Both the position numbers and the translations under genes were made by a program. Positions 35,831 to 45,435 of a DNA stretch of 64,000 nt are shown in pieces. Below the pieces are notes generated by a model, which had not been told where the DNA came from, made no database searches, and saw only the letters and a list, made by a program, of their open reading frames with translations. Positions within the stretch are counted from its first letter, which is position 1; the number at the start of each line of letters is the position of its first letter. Source of the stretch: Portulaca oleracea (lineage: Eukaryota; Streptophyta; Magnoliopsida; Caryophyllales; Portulacaceae); contig CM055870.1 in NCBI GenBank assembly GCA_029582165.1, positions 43,857,513 through 43,921,512 on the forward strand. The letters are read 5' to 3'.

Positions 35831-36867
35831 CAAGTATCAGATTGGGTTGAGAAAATGTCATTCTTAGTCATGGCCCAACACAACTCATCCTACTTATTAG
35901 AGGCAAGAATCAGAGTTTGTTAAACCATTTCAACTAGGTGTTCTAAAAGGATTTGTGTAAGTTTATTCTGATTCATTTCATTATTTGGATGAATTCTTTA
36001 ACTTCAACTTCACTATTTAAGTGATTAGTAGGTTGGTTGGTTAGAGAGGACAATGGTAGTTGATGACACCAGTTGTCGTTCTAGAGTTTCGTCTTTGAGT
36101 CGTAACCAATTTTGCATCTAAACTCTTTCTTGCAGATTTTAAAGGCTCTGCAAAGGTTTTTCCAAACCTATGAATCAGTTGGTTTTGGGTTTTTTTGAAA
36201 TCAATGACTTGATTCATTGTACTTGGGTGTCATCTAGGAGATCTAGAGGTTACTTTTATCATGCATAAGCTTTCAAACCAACTTGTATTGGAAAGCCAAA
36301 TTGACTGCATGGGTCATATGGAGGCCAAGACCTCCATTATCCTTTAGCCTACATATCGTGTCCCACGATACCATATGCATTCCGTTTTTCGACGAGTTTT
36401 TCCAAAAAAACAATTCTATTTATTCTATCTACACCATCGCAGATAGACTTTCGCATCAAGAAACATTATATAGTGTGAACTGGTAGAGACTCTAAATTAG
36501 ATTGGATAAGAATCGATCAACCAACTTTGGACACTGAATTAGCCTTCTTACTAGACAACGTCTTGGTGGTTTTTTCTAAAATGGGTGAGAAAATCAAGGC
36601 TTTGTAGAGCTAAGGCAGTTGACTAAGGTGGTTGACTAAATTTTTGTTATAATCTTGTAAAGGGTGCTACAAAGGCTTATTAGTCTAAACTGAATTAGGA
36701 GGGAAATATCTTCCATTTTTAGGATGAGAGCAATAAATGTATGGTTAACTTCCTTTAGAATTTTACCATTAGAGAATAATTCCTTGACGACGCTCGAAAC
36801 TTTTGGTCCAATAAGATCCCAGTAGTTCTGATAAAAGACCGCTCTAAAGCTATCCGCACTTGGTGCT

Positions 36868-37530
36868 TTGGCTTGGTCAATTTGGGAAATAACTAGTAAG
36901 ATTTTGTCATTTATAACCTTTACAAGGAGTTGGTTCAAATGTTGAGAAGTGATCTTGTAAGGTCAAGAAGTGATAAAGGACCGCTCTAAAGTCATCCAAG
37001 AAGTGATCTTGTAAGGTTCAAGAAGTAATAAAGGACCTCTCTAAAGTCATTCAAGAAGTGATCTTGGCCTGGTGCTTTGGCTAGGTCTATTTGAGAAATA
37101 ACTAATAAGATTTCGTCATTTATAACCAAAAACTTACTCGGAGGTACCCAATATTTGGGGTAACTATTTTTCGATACCCCAACTTTTCAAAACTAATTTT
37201 GAGGTACCCTTACTTTTTGGGTTATTAATTATTTGGTGCTTTTCCGGCCATTAATTTTAGTAAGTGACCGAAATACCCTCATTCTTCTTCTTCAAGGGTA
37301 TTTCTTCAAGAAGGGAAGAATAAGGACATTTTGGTCACTTAATAAAATTAATGGACGGAAAAGTACCAAATAATTACAAACCTAAAAAGTAAGGGTACCT
37401 CAAAATTAGTTTTGAAAAGTTGGGGTACCAGAAAAACATTTCACCAAAAATTAGGGTACCTCAGAGTAATTTTTTGATTTATAACCTTTGTAAGGAGTTG
37501 GTTAATATGTTGAGAAGTGATCTTGTAAGG
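36868..37530. repeat. Direct duplications within LINE B
   Basis: About 100 bp at 36868-36965 (TGGTGCTTTGGCTTGGTC through TTATAACCTTTACAAGGAGT) recurs at 37072-37127 plus 37487-37530, the second copy being split by a MITE. Between them, about 57 bp (GAAGTGATCTTGTAAGGT, ATAAAGGACC, CTCTAAAGTCAT) is repeated in tandem with a partial third copy (36941-37066). Confidence 0.8.
37128..37476. mobile_element. 349-bp MITE with long inverted repeats (Mutator-like)
   Basis: The two halves are inverted copies of about 165 bp each. Both contain GAGGTACCCT, GGTACCCCAACTTTTCAAAA, CTAATTTTGAGGTACC and AAATAATT. The direct repeat ATTTATAACC (37118-37127 and 37477-37486, 10 bp) is the target duplication. Long TIRs and a 9-10 bp duplication fit a MULE-derived MITE. 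A second copy of the target, without the element, lies at about 36918-36935. Confidence 0.9.
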
Positions 37531-37603
37531 TTCGGGAAGTTGCCCTTTGATCCATTCCTGAGGTCTTAAATCATCCATGTCCATAATAATAGAGCAAAGC
37601 AAG

Positions 37604-38754
37604 TGGGCCGTATCGGGTAGGGGCCCGAGCCTTGAAATTCATGGTCACCAAGCCTTTCCGCAACCCCTCCATGAAACACAAGGAAAACGACTTCAGGGTC
37701 GGGTGTGGAGTAAACTTTAAGGTGGACCCGTGACCCTGGACGCATGAGTTGATCGGCATCGGGTGTGGAATCCACTTCAAGTGGGACCCACGATCGTGGG
37801 AGCAGAGCTACAAGTCCTCATCAGGACCTACTTCGAGCGTTTGAAAGGGTTCGAAGTCTTTCGGCAAGAATAAGCGAAAAGGGGTCAACGTGGGTTGAGG
37901 AATTGGACGTGCCCTGACTCTTTCAACCATAACTCCTTCAATACAACTCCGATAAGTCCCATACTTTGGGAGCTTAAATTATTCACCGAGAGCTTTCCAT
38001 CGATACCTTATGGGCCTAAAATGGAGTTATTCTAGTTTGAAGTCTGCAGAAAAATTGCTCAGAAGGTTGCACCCGCGACCTCCGCCATAGCGCCCGCTAC
38101 CGCCTCTTAGCGCCTGCTACCACGATTGTAGCGCCTGCTACGTTCTGGGCAGGGCATGTGAGCTGAGCTTTGCCATTGGCCGCTGCCAGCGCCTAGATGG
38201 CCGGTGCCAACTTCCGTTCCAGAGACCACGAGGACATGAAGGGGAGAGAACCACTGCCAGCGCCCTGTTTAAGCATGCCTGTCGCGCCCGCGACGCCCTC
38301 GGTAGCGCCCGCTATGCCCACGCTGTTCGAAAGCGATTGTTGTGTTGTTGCTCCGTAGCGCCCGCGATAAGCCCGTAGCGCCCGCGACGGCTTGCTTTTT
38401 CTGTGCGTGTTTCGGGATTAAACGCTCTGTTTTATTGTAATTCCCCCTTAGTATAAATACCCCTTTGCACTGTTTTTCTAGGAGTTTTTGCTGAATATAA
38501 ACATGCTTATGAATTTGTAGGGTTTTCCCTAGTTTTCTCACAAAAATCTTGTTTACTTTATCCAATCTTTTGGTGGTGTTACTAGTCATTCCTTTATGAT
38601 AATCATGGTGGGGTGTTAGGCCTTGGGTTGTGGTTTTCCTTGCCACAAGGCCGGTCATATCCAACTCTTGTGGGTGTTCAAGATTCTTGTTGATTATTGA
38701 TTCTTCTTCATCTACTCGAGCTAATCATCATCCCTCCACGCGGCAAACGCTCCG
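37604..38754 (+). repeat. Element D 5' LTR (1151 bp)
   Basis: Begins TGGGCCGTATC. The end is CGCTCC plus one base, where the 3' LTR has CGCTCCA. TATA box TATAAATA at 38452-38459. The last 300 bp parallels C's R-U5 (TTAGTATAAATA, then ATTTGTAGGGTTTT, TTACTTTATCCAA, GGTGGTGTT and CCTCCACGCGG). Confidence 0.92.
38066..38388 (+). promoter_or_regulatory. Palindrome cluster in the D 5' LTR
   Basis: About nine copies of two related 14-bp dyads, GTCGCGCCCGCGAC (38281-38294) and GTAGCGCCCGCTAC-type (38087, 38302, 38355, 38375), plus chimeric forms (GTAGCGCCCGCGAC). The last ends 64 bp before the TATA box. The same core occurs in element C. Confidence 0.8.
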
Positions 38755-38765
38755 GTATCAGAGCT
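38755..38765 (+). other. Element D primer binding site
   Basis: GGTATCAGAGC directly follows the LTR, so the initiator tRNA-Met complement is intact apart from its first T. Confidence 0.85.
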
Positions 38766-39100
38766 ATGGTTTGTTCTAGCTTGAGTTTTGGTTTTTGTTT
38801 TTGCAAGTAGAGTTCTCTATTGTTGGATTTTGTTGGATTTCTTGCAAATATTGGTGTCCCACATTCCTTGCGCCTCTAAGTGTGTTGGAGAAGTTGTTAT
38901 TGCTATTGTGTTTGTTGATTTTGATGTATGTTGGAGCTTTGAGGAGAAGTTGGAAAATAGTGCTCAGAAGGTGTTTGACGAAATGTCAATGAGTATTAAA
39001 CACAAAGAACCCTTAACCAAACACTAGCCAACTACAAGAAAACCCCCCAAACTTCACAAAAACAACCCAAACACAATTCGTCCTTCACCCTTCTATCGAT

Positions 39101-40264
39101 ATGGACGAAGAAGTTAGCTCCAATCGAGAGAAATTAAGTCGTCATCGTAGTCCTCGAGTTCGAGCTGTCGAGAACCGATTCTCCACCATCAAGCGTACCC
39201 TTGAGACCCTTGTAGCGCAGATGAACAACCTTGCCCAAGAGCATCAAGGTCGATCTCGAGAGGAACGACGGAGGCTCGCCTAAAGTCCTATCCGTCCTCC
39301 CCGTGTAGACGAGTCGAGTGACGATGATAGAGGCTCTCCACGATGCCATCATCGACATGAAACGGCTGGGAAGTCATTCCACTATTCCGCACTAATTGCC
39401 ATTATGTCCCAAAAGTGTATCCAACGTAGGCATGTGGGACACGATTCTTTGCAATGTCCAAAAATGGCTATGGTTAGAGCTTGGATTGAGAAATATTTTT
39501 GTGTGGAAGAGCAAACAAGTGAAATGATGGAAAAAGTTGACGAGAAAAACCTCACTTCCACACTTGGAAAATTTGAGAAGGTTGAGAAAAAGAAAAGTTC
39601 AATGAACGAGGTTAATGTCCTTGTGACCAATGAAGGGAAAACTCTTGAGCTTCTTGGTGTACATGGTGAGCTTGGTGAAGTTCCATGCCAAATGGAGGTT
39701 GAGAACCTCGATCTTGCCCTTCCTCTCATCATTGTTGAAAAAGCCCAAGAAGAAGTTCCTTTGATTTTATCATTGCCACCGATCGAGGAATCAAGCACCA
39801 ATGGAGATGACTCACATTTCCTTCCACTCATGGGCACTCGAACTCTTCCCCATGAGAAGAACAAGGTAATTGAAGGCTCTCCTATGAAATTTATTGAATC
39901 ATGTTTGAAAGATGGACATTGTGGTGTAGAGTCTTTAGGTGAGTCATGCATGATCTTTGGGAGACATTGGTTGTTTGATGTTATTTATTGGCGTGATAAG
40001 TCGTACGATGAGCATGTGAAGTCCACGATTGAAAAGTCTCTATATTTTGAGTGGCATGCTAGGAATCTTGGTGTTCGTTTGGTGTTTGGTGGCAAATTTG
40101 GGTTTGATGATACCTTGATTCTAGTTCAACCAATGTTTATGAGCTCTTCATTTGTATCGTCCTTCGGTGAATATTGTTTGAATGTTGGACGTGGTGACAT
40201 GAACTCTTTGAATGGGTCATACATGTTGTTTGGTCGTCATTGGTTGTTCAAGGATTCTATTTAG
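39101..40264 (+). pseudogene. Element D gag-derived fusion protein with one stop codon
   Basis: One frame of 388 codons including terminator, broken only by TAA at 39281-39283, where C's gag has Gln (CAA). The first 60 residues match C's gag start (MDEEVSSNREKLSRHRSPRV). After the stop the same frame reads SPIRPP, as in C, then at 39404 a damaged zinc knuckle (KCIQRRHVGHDSLQC; the second Cys is Arg). The central capsid domain and the protease are missing. The remaining 260 residues are unrelated to C: an acidic linker, then two modules each ending MIFGRHWLF or MLFGRHWLF (DNA near 39950 and 40225). If a downstream start is used, 39404-40264 gives 286 intact residues. Function unknown; an RNA-binding or particle-associated role is only inferred. 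Confidence 0.75.
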
Positions 40265-40745
40265 ATGTTGATTGGGTCATTATCCATCACACCCTCGCTA
40301 CTTTCACTACCCTGGAGGTACGATGATGCCCTTATACCCCTTGTGTGGTGTTTTCTACACACCGCCCTCCCTATACCTTTGAAACCACCATTAAACCTCA
40401 AAATAAAACCTGGGTGGGAAGTGAGTTGAGGAACCTCCTAATGAGTGAAACACGGGATGAGTGTGCCCGCGATGAGGACAAGCGATCATTAGTTTTGTCT
40501 TTACCGCGCAGCAAGCTTAGTGAGGTTGAGCGTTCCCTAACTCCACAAACCTTTCTTAATTCCGTCCTTTGTCCTTCACCCCGAAGCCTCTTCAAGAATT
40601 CCTATTTCTTCAATCAAGGTGGAGTTCATAGCGTGATCATGATCGGTTTGTTGGAGGGTTCATGTAATGGGTGGCCAAGCCAAGGAGCGTGCCTTCATAT
40701 TAACTCCCAAGAGTTTAAGGCAACTCTTTTTCAAGAGGGGGAGTA
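40265..40745 (+). other. Element D 3' internal region and polypurine tract
   Basis: An open frame from 40345 runs through this region and into the LTR, but shows no domain. 40446-40475 (GAGTGAAACACGGGATGAG) weakly resembles C's gag-pol junction. AAGAGGGGGAG at 40733-40743 just before the 3' LTR is the polypurine tract. Confidence 0.55.
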
Positions 40746-41937
40746 TAGACCGTATCAAATTGGGGCTCGAGCCCCGAAATTCATGGTCACCAAGCCTTTC
40801 CGCAACCCCTCCATCAAACACAAGGAAAACGACTTCAGGGTCGGGTATGGAGTACACTTTAAGGTGGACCCGGGACCCTAAAGGCATGAGTTGATCGGCA
40901 TCGGGTGTGGAATCAACTTCAAGTGGGACCCAAGACTGTGGAAGCGGAGCTACAAGTCCTCATCAGGACCTAGTTTGGGCCTTTGAAAGGGTTCGAAGTC
41001 TTTCAACAAGAATAAGCGAAAAAGGGTCAACATGGGTTGAGGATTTGGACGTGCACTCACACTTTCAACCTTAACTCCTTCAATATAACTCAGATGAGTC
41101 TCATATTTTGGGAGATTAAAGTACACACCGAGGGCTTTCCATCGATACCTTATGGGCCTAAAACGGAGTCCAGATAAAGAAGTTATGCTAGTTTGAAGTC
41201 GACAGAAAAACTGCCCAGAAGGTCGCTCCCGCGACTTCCGCTGTACCACCCGCTACCGCCTCTTAGCGCCCACTACCACGCTTGTAGCGCCTGCTATGTT
41301 CTGGGAAGAGCATGTGAGTTGAGCTTCGCCATTGGCCGCTACCAGCGCCTGGATGGCCGCTGCGAGCGTCCGTTCCAGAGACCACGAGGACATGAAGGGA
41401 AGAGAACCGCTGCCAGCGCCCGGGAATACGCTCCGCCCAGTTCAAGCGTGCCTGTCGCGCCCGCGACGTCCTTGGTAGCGCCCGCTACGCCCACGTGTTC
41501 GGAAGCGATTGCTGTGTCATTGCTCCGTCGCTCGCAATAAGTCCGTAGCGCCCGCGACGGCTTGCTTTTTCTGCGCGTGTTTCGGAATTAAACGCTGTGT
41601 TTTATTGTAATTCCCCCTTAGTAAAAATACCCCTTTGCACTATTTTTCTTGGAGTTTTTGCTGAATACAAACATGCTTATGCATTTGTAGGGTTTGCCTA
41701 GTTTTCTCTCAAAAATCTTGTTTACTTTATCCAATCTTTTGGTGGTGTTACAAGTCATTTCTTAGTGATTATTTGATGGTTATTCCTTTATGATTATCAT
41801 GGTAGGGTGTTAGGCATTGGGTTGTGGTTTTCCATGCCACAAGGCCATATCCAACTCTTGTGGGTGTTCAAGATTCTTGTTGATTCTTCTTCATCTACTC
41901 AAGCTAATCATCATCCCTCCACGCGGCAAACGCTCCA
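40746..41937 (+). repeat. Element D 3' LTR (1192 bp)
   Basis: Begins TAGACCGTATC (TG changed to TA) and ends CGCTCCA. Palindromes at 41222-41558. The TATA box is altered: TAAAAATA at 41632-41639 against TATAAATA in the 5' LTR. Confidence 0.9.
41222..41558 (+). promoter_or_regulatory. Palindrome cluster in the D 3' LTR
   Basis: Same two 14-bp dyads as the 5' LTR, for example GTCGCTCCCGCGAC at 41222-41235, GTCGCGCCCGCGAC near 41454 and GTAGCGCCCGCGAC at 41545-41558. Several units differ from their 5' partners. Confidence 0.75.
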
Positions 41938-43125
41938 GCAAGTTAGAAGAGGTAGTACATGGGGACAGTTCCTCAAAGGTCTACTTCCCATAAATAGAAA
42001 GGAGGAGATTGGCCACCACTTTCTACACTATTCAGGATAATGATGGCAAAAGAATTGAGGTCGAGGGCTTTGATCATCCAAGCAATCATTTGGCGCAAGT
42101 TTTTTGCAAACATTCTAGGACAACAGGATACAAACATACACCATATCAATAACAAATTATCAAGCTTGATCTCAGTCTGTAGTTAGAGTAGCAAATTCAT
42201 CTATGCCCATTGTTTGGTGATTAGGAGATAAAGGAAGTTATTTTCCCTATTCTTAACACCAAATCCCAAGGCCCGATGGTTACTCCAATGGTTTCTACAA
42301 ACAAGCTTGGCCCTAACTTGGAGATCTTGTTTGCGAGGCAGTCTAAGATTTATTAAAAAGAGGAGAAATGCATAGAGCTTTTAATGCAACTACCCTTGCT
42401 TTGATCCTGAACAAAAAACCCAATTTCCGCTTCTGATCTCCGAACGATTTCCTTTTGCAACATTATTTACAAGAGTATTTTAAAGATCTTTGCTAGCAAG
42501 TTGAAGCAAGTCCTACTCTCTCTGGTGAATGAGAGTAAAGCTACGTTTATCACATGAAGAGAGCTTCTCCTCCATGTCCTTATGTGCCAGGAGTTGGCTA
42601 GAGGATTCAGAAGAAAAGTGGCTTAGTCAAGGCGCCTCTTTGAAATAGACCTCAGGAAGGAGTTTGATAGTATCCACTTGGAATTCGTTTGCGAAATCTT
42701 ATTTGACTACAAATTTCCAGATTAGTTCATCAAATGGCTTATGGGTTATATCCCCACTACTTCATTCACCCTCCAAGTGAATGGAAACACATGTGGATAC
42801 TTTGAGGGTGGGACGCGATTGTGGCAAGGCGATCTTATATCCCTCTCATAGTTGTTTTTTTCTTGGAGTACATTGTCTGTTGCTTTGCCAATGCGGGCTA
42901 GAATAAACATTTTAAATACTTCTCGCGACGCAATGATTTCAAGTTAACCCATTTGGTTTTTGCAGACAATTTGATGGTGTTTGGTACGACAGATCAAACA
43001 ACTGTTCAGTTACTTCATAATGCCCTTGAACATTTCAAGAATGCCTCGAGGTTGATTATGAATGCTACAAAATCTATTGTGTGTATCAATGGGGTGAGTT
43101 AAGGTCACATGCAATAAATCCTTTC

Positions 43126-43500
43126 CTATAATGGATTTAACGAGGGGTCTTCCAAGATGAGATAGAACTCGCTAAGGAAGATTACCTTGTTCTTGCATTT
43201 GCTTATTATCGATAAGCCTCGATTACAATGTTTTGGATCCAAAACCTTCTCGCTAGCTCCAACGCGCTCGAACACTACAACCTTACCTTCTGTTATATCC
43301 ACGTTCCAGTGTGCTCTGATTCGCCTAACCCCAGCCAGCAGAACCTCCCTGATCGTCCCTCTGACCACAGCATCGAGGCCTACCTAGCCTCCATCCATTA
43401 CAGTGACATCCACATTTACTTTTACCCAGCCATCCCTAGGGGGGCACCAAGCCCTAGGTCTCGCGGTAGAGTTTGTTTGTGGCTGGTTACTGCCTTGCCC
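43126..43500 (-). pseudogene. LINE C RNase H domain
   Basis: On minus, 43470-43230 reads WCPPRDGWVKVNVDVTVMDG, then VGLDAVVRGTIREVLLAGV, RIRAHWNVDITEGKVVVFE. This is the plant-type RVT_3 RNase H that follows zf-RVT in one group of plant L1 elements. A stop separates the first two pieces. Confidence 0.75.
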
Positions 43501-43869
43501 AACAACTATAAAATCTTGGGCACTACTTAAAGCTCACACTCGATCTTACCTCTATCGAGACCATCCTATCTTGGAGGCATGCTTCATTCCTCGCAAACCA
43601 GATGCTCCAACAGATGTACAATGCTTGTTGTAGCTTCTCAGGGCTTAGATGTTCCTTCCATTCGGCCATCAAACTCTTAAAGTTGCTGCCCCAATCACCT
43701 CACTTTCTAGCTTCTTCATGCTCGCTACCCCACACCTCTCTTACCTTGGAATACCGAAACAATGCATGGTTATTGTCTTCGGTCTCCTCCCGACATCTTA
43801 CGCATATGTCATCCTCTAGTAAATGCCTTGATTGGAGAAACCTTCTCATAGGCAGTATATTTGCACAAC

Positions 43870-44612
43870 ATTTCTAAAGAAAATACAACACCCTTGGGCA
43901 TACCATCGAGCTCCGAATTTGTGGCCAGGCTGGGTCGAAAGATTCCAAATTAAATGAAGCTCCAAGAATATAGGTCGCTTTTACCGAATACACCTCATTT
44001 TGGGTTAAGCTCTGAACATACTTGTCTTGTGGGAGCCTTTTGCTCAAGGGGATCCCCAAGATCAACCAAGTGTCTCGCTCCCCAAACATTGATTGTATCT
44101 TCTTGGTTTCCGAACACGCAGTGTCGGGGTTGATGAGTTCATAAACTCTCATGCCCATATCTTCAACCTGACATGGCGTGAAAAGTCCATATCCCTCCTC
44201 ATCAACCACCCATATATCCTGCCAAATCCAATAGAGCACCCATCCCCCACTTGCCAAAACATTTCATTAAGCAACCCTTTCACCCCTTCCCCCCAACAAA
44301 CTTTTCCATGCGTAGCTAGGGTTGTGTCCTAGTGAGGAGTCCAACAGGCTTGAGTTTGGGAAGTATTTCCCCTTAAAGACTTTGCTACCAGAAGGTCGAG
44401 GTTCTCATGCATTCTCCAAAGCATTTTCCCTATTAGAGCTTCACTCCACACATCTAGCCTCTGAAAACACATTCCCCCAAGCATTTTGGTTGGCATAAAG
44501 CCTCCCAATTCACCCAATGCATCTTCCGCACACCCTCCGAGGATTCTACCAAAACCTGACAATAAGCCCTTGGAGTGGATCGTGGCACTCAGCATTCGAA
44601 AATAGCTCATGA
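43870..44612 (-). pseudogene. LINE C RT tail and zf-RVT region
   Basis: 44610-44330 contains VWSEALIGKMLWRMHENLDL and LVAKSLRGN, and 44257-43874 contains WILYW-like, WQDIWV, LINPDTACSET, PLSKRLPQDKYVQSLTQNEV and YSVKATYILG. These are standard in plant LINE ORF2 between RT and the zinc-binding end. Confidence 0.78.
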
Positions 44613-44809
44613 GGTAAGTTGGAATGGATTGTACCGCTGCCTTGATTAAGACTTCCTTATTGGCTTTTGACAGTAGTTTCTTCTTTCATCCTCTCAATTT
44701 TTTTCAGGGCCAGTCTCTTATCATGGAAAAAATTGCTTTCTTTGAGCAGCCTACCACGGCAAGGCTGCCCAAGCACTTTACTTGCGCTTCCAATAGGGTC
44801 ATGCCTAGC

Positions 44810-45426
44810 TAGGGATGACAATAAAACTCAAACCCGTGGGTACCCGCCTTTACCCGACCCATCATGGGTGATAATTTTTTTAAAAAAAACGGGTAAGGGT
44901 AGAGTAATGGGTACTTGTCTCTACCTGACGGGTACCCTACCCAACCCGCCCCGAATACCTATAAAAAAAATAAAATAAACTATAGTTGATTATTCATTAT
45001 TGAGCCCCACATATATTAATATCTGCGTTTATAGCTAATTTGTTGAGTTTTGTAACCACGATATTTTTCTCTAGAATTTTATCATCCATACCCATTTTTT
45101 CGAGCCAGGTAAAGGCATGTATATTAACATATTAAATGTATTTTGGCATGAAAGTTGTCCAATTTTCCTCTTCCTAGTAGGAATCTTCACATAATATTTT
45201 CTTTTGATCGCTAATAAGATTATATTCGAAAATAACTCGGTAATTTGTACATATGGGTATAAAACGGGTTATATAATTTAATCTTCAATTATACCCGAAT
45301 TGTACTCGTTATACCTGCACTACTCGGTGGGTAAGGGTAAGGGTACGTGTATTTTGTACCTGCTAAATATGGGTAGGGTAAGGGTATGACTTTACCCACC
45401 CCGAACCCGAGCCATTATCATCCTTA
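44810..45426. mobile_element. hAT-type non-autonomous element (617 bp) in LINE C
   Basis: The ends TAGGGATGACAAT and TAAGGATGATAAT (reverse complement of the right end) are terminal inverted repeats. TGCCTAGC (44802-44809) and TGCCTAAC (45427-45434) form an 8-bp target duplication with one mismatch. The subterminal zones are rich in GGGTA and TACCC in opposite orientation. No transposase frame. Confidence 0.85.
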
Positions 45427-45435
45427 TGCCTAACA

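Larger units (their letters stand above)
36040..37560 (-). pseudogene. LINE B fragment (RT region), rearranged
   Basis: On minus: QLPEPYKITSQHINQLL near 37530, then at 36938-36640 VISQIDQAKAPSADSFRAVF, YQNYWDLIGP and LISLCSTLYKIITKI, the N-terminal third of a LINE RT. Near 36350, WDTICRLKDNGGLGLHMTH matches the later part of ORF2, so the RT core between them is deleted. Two internal duplications are noted separately. Confidence 0.75.
37604..41937 (+). mobile_element. Element D: non-autonomous LTR retrotransposon
   Basis: LTRs lie at 37604-38754 and 40746-41937. Perfect 5-bp target duplication GCAAG (37599-37603 and 41938-41942). The 1.99-kb interior has no RT, RNase H, integrase or protease. 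Its leader, first gag codons, R-U5 and palindrome type match element C. The single main frame (39101-40264) is a gag-derived fusion. It probably moved using C-type proteins; that is inference from shared cis sequences. Confidence 0.92.
37560..43140 (+). mobile_element. LINE E remnant (plus strand) split by element D
   Basis: The plus-strand frame shows EQSK just left of D and LEEVVHGDSSSKVYF just right of it, so D sits inside this LINE. Further on: NTKSQGPDGYSNGFYKQAWP near 42270, HRAFNATTLALILNKKP near 42370, ELLLHVLMCQELARGF near 42560, FEIDLRKEFDSIHLEFVCEI near 42640, SFTLQVNGNTCGYFEGG near 42770 and LTHLVFADNLMVFG near 42950. The catalytic FADD reads FADN. Many stops and frameshifts. It ends at the LINE C boundary near 43140. 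Confidence 0.8.

Noticed and set aside
40345..40881. 178-codon plus-strand frame in element D
   Set aside because: No domain, and it continues through the polypurine tract into the 3' LTR; kept only as part of the D 3' internal region.
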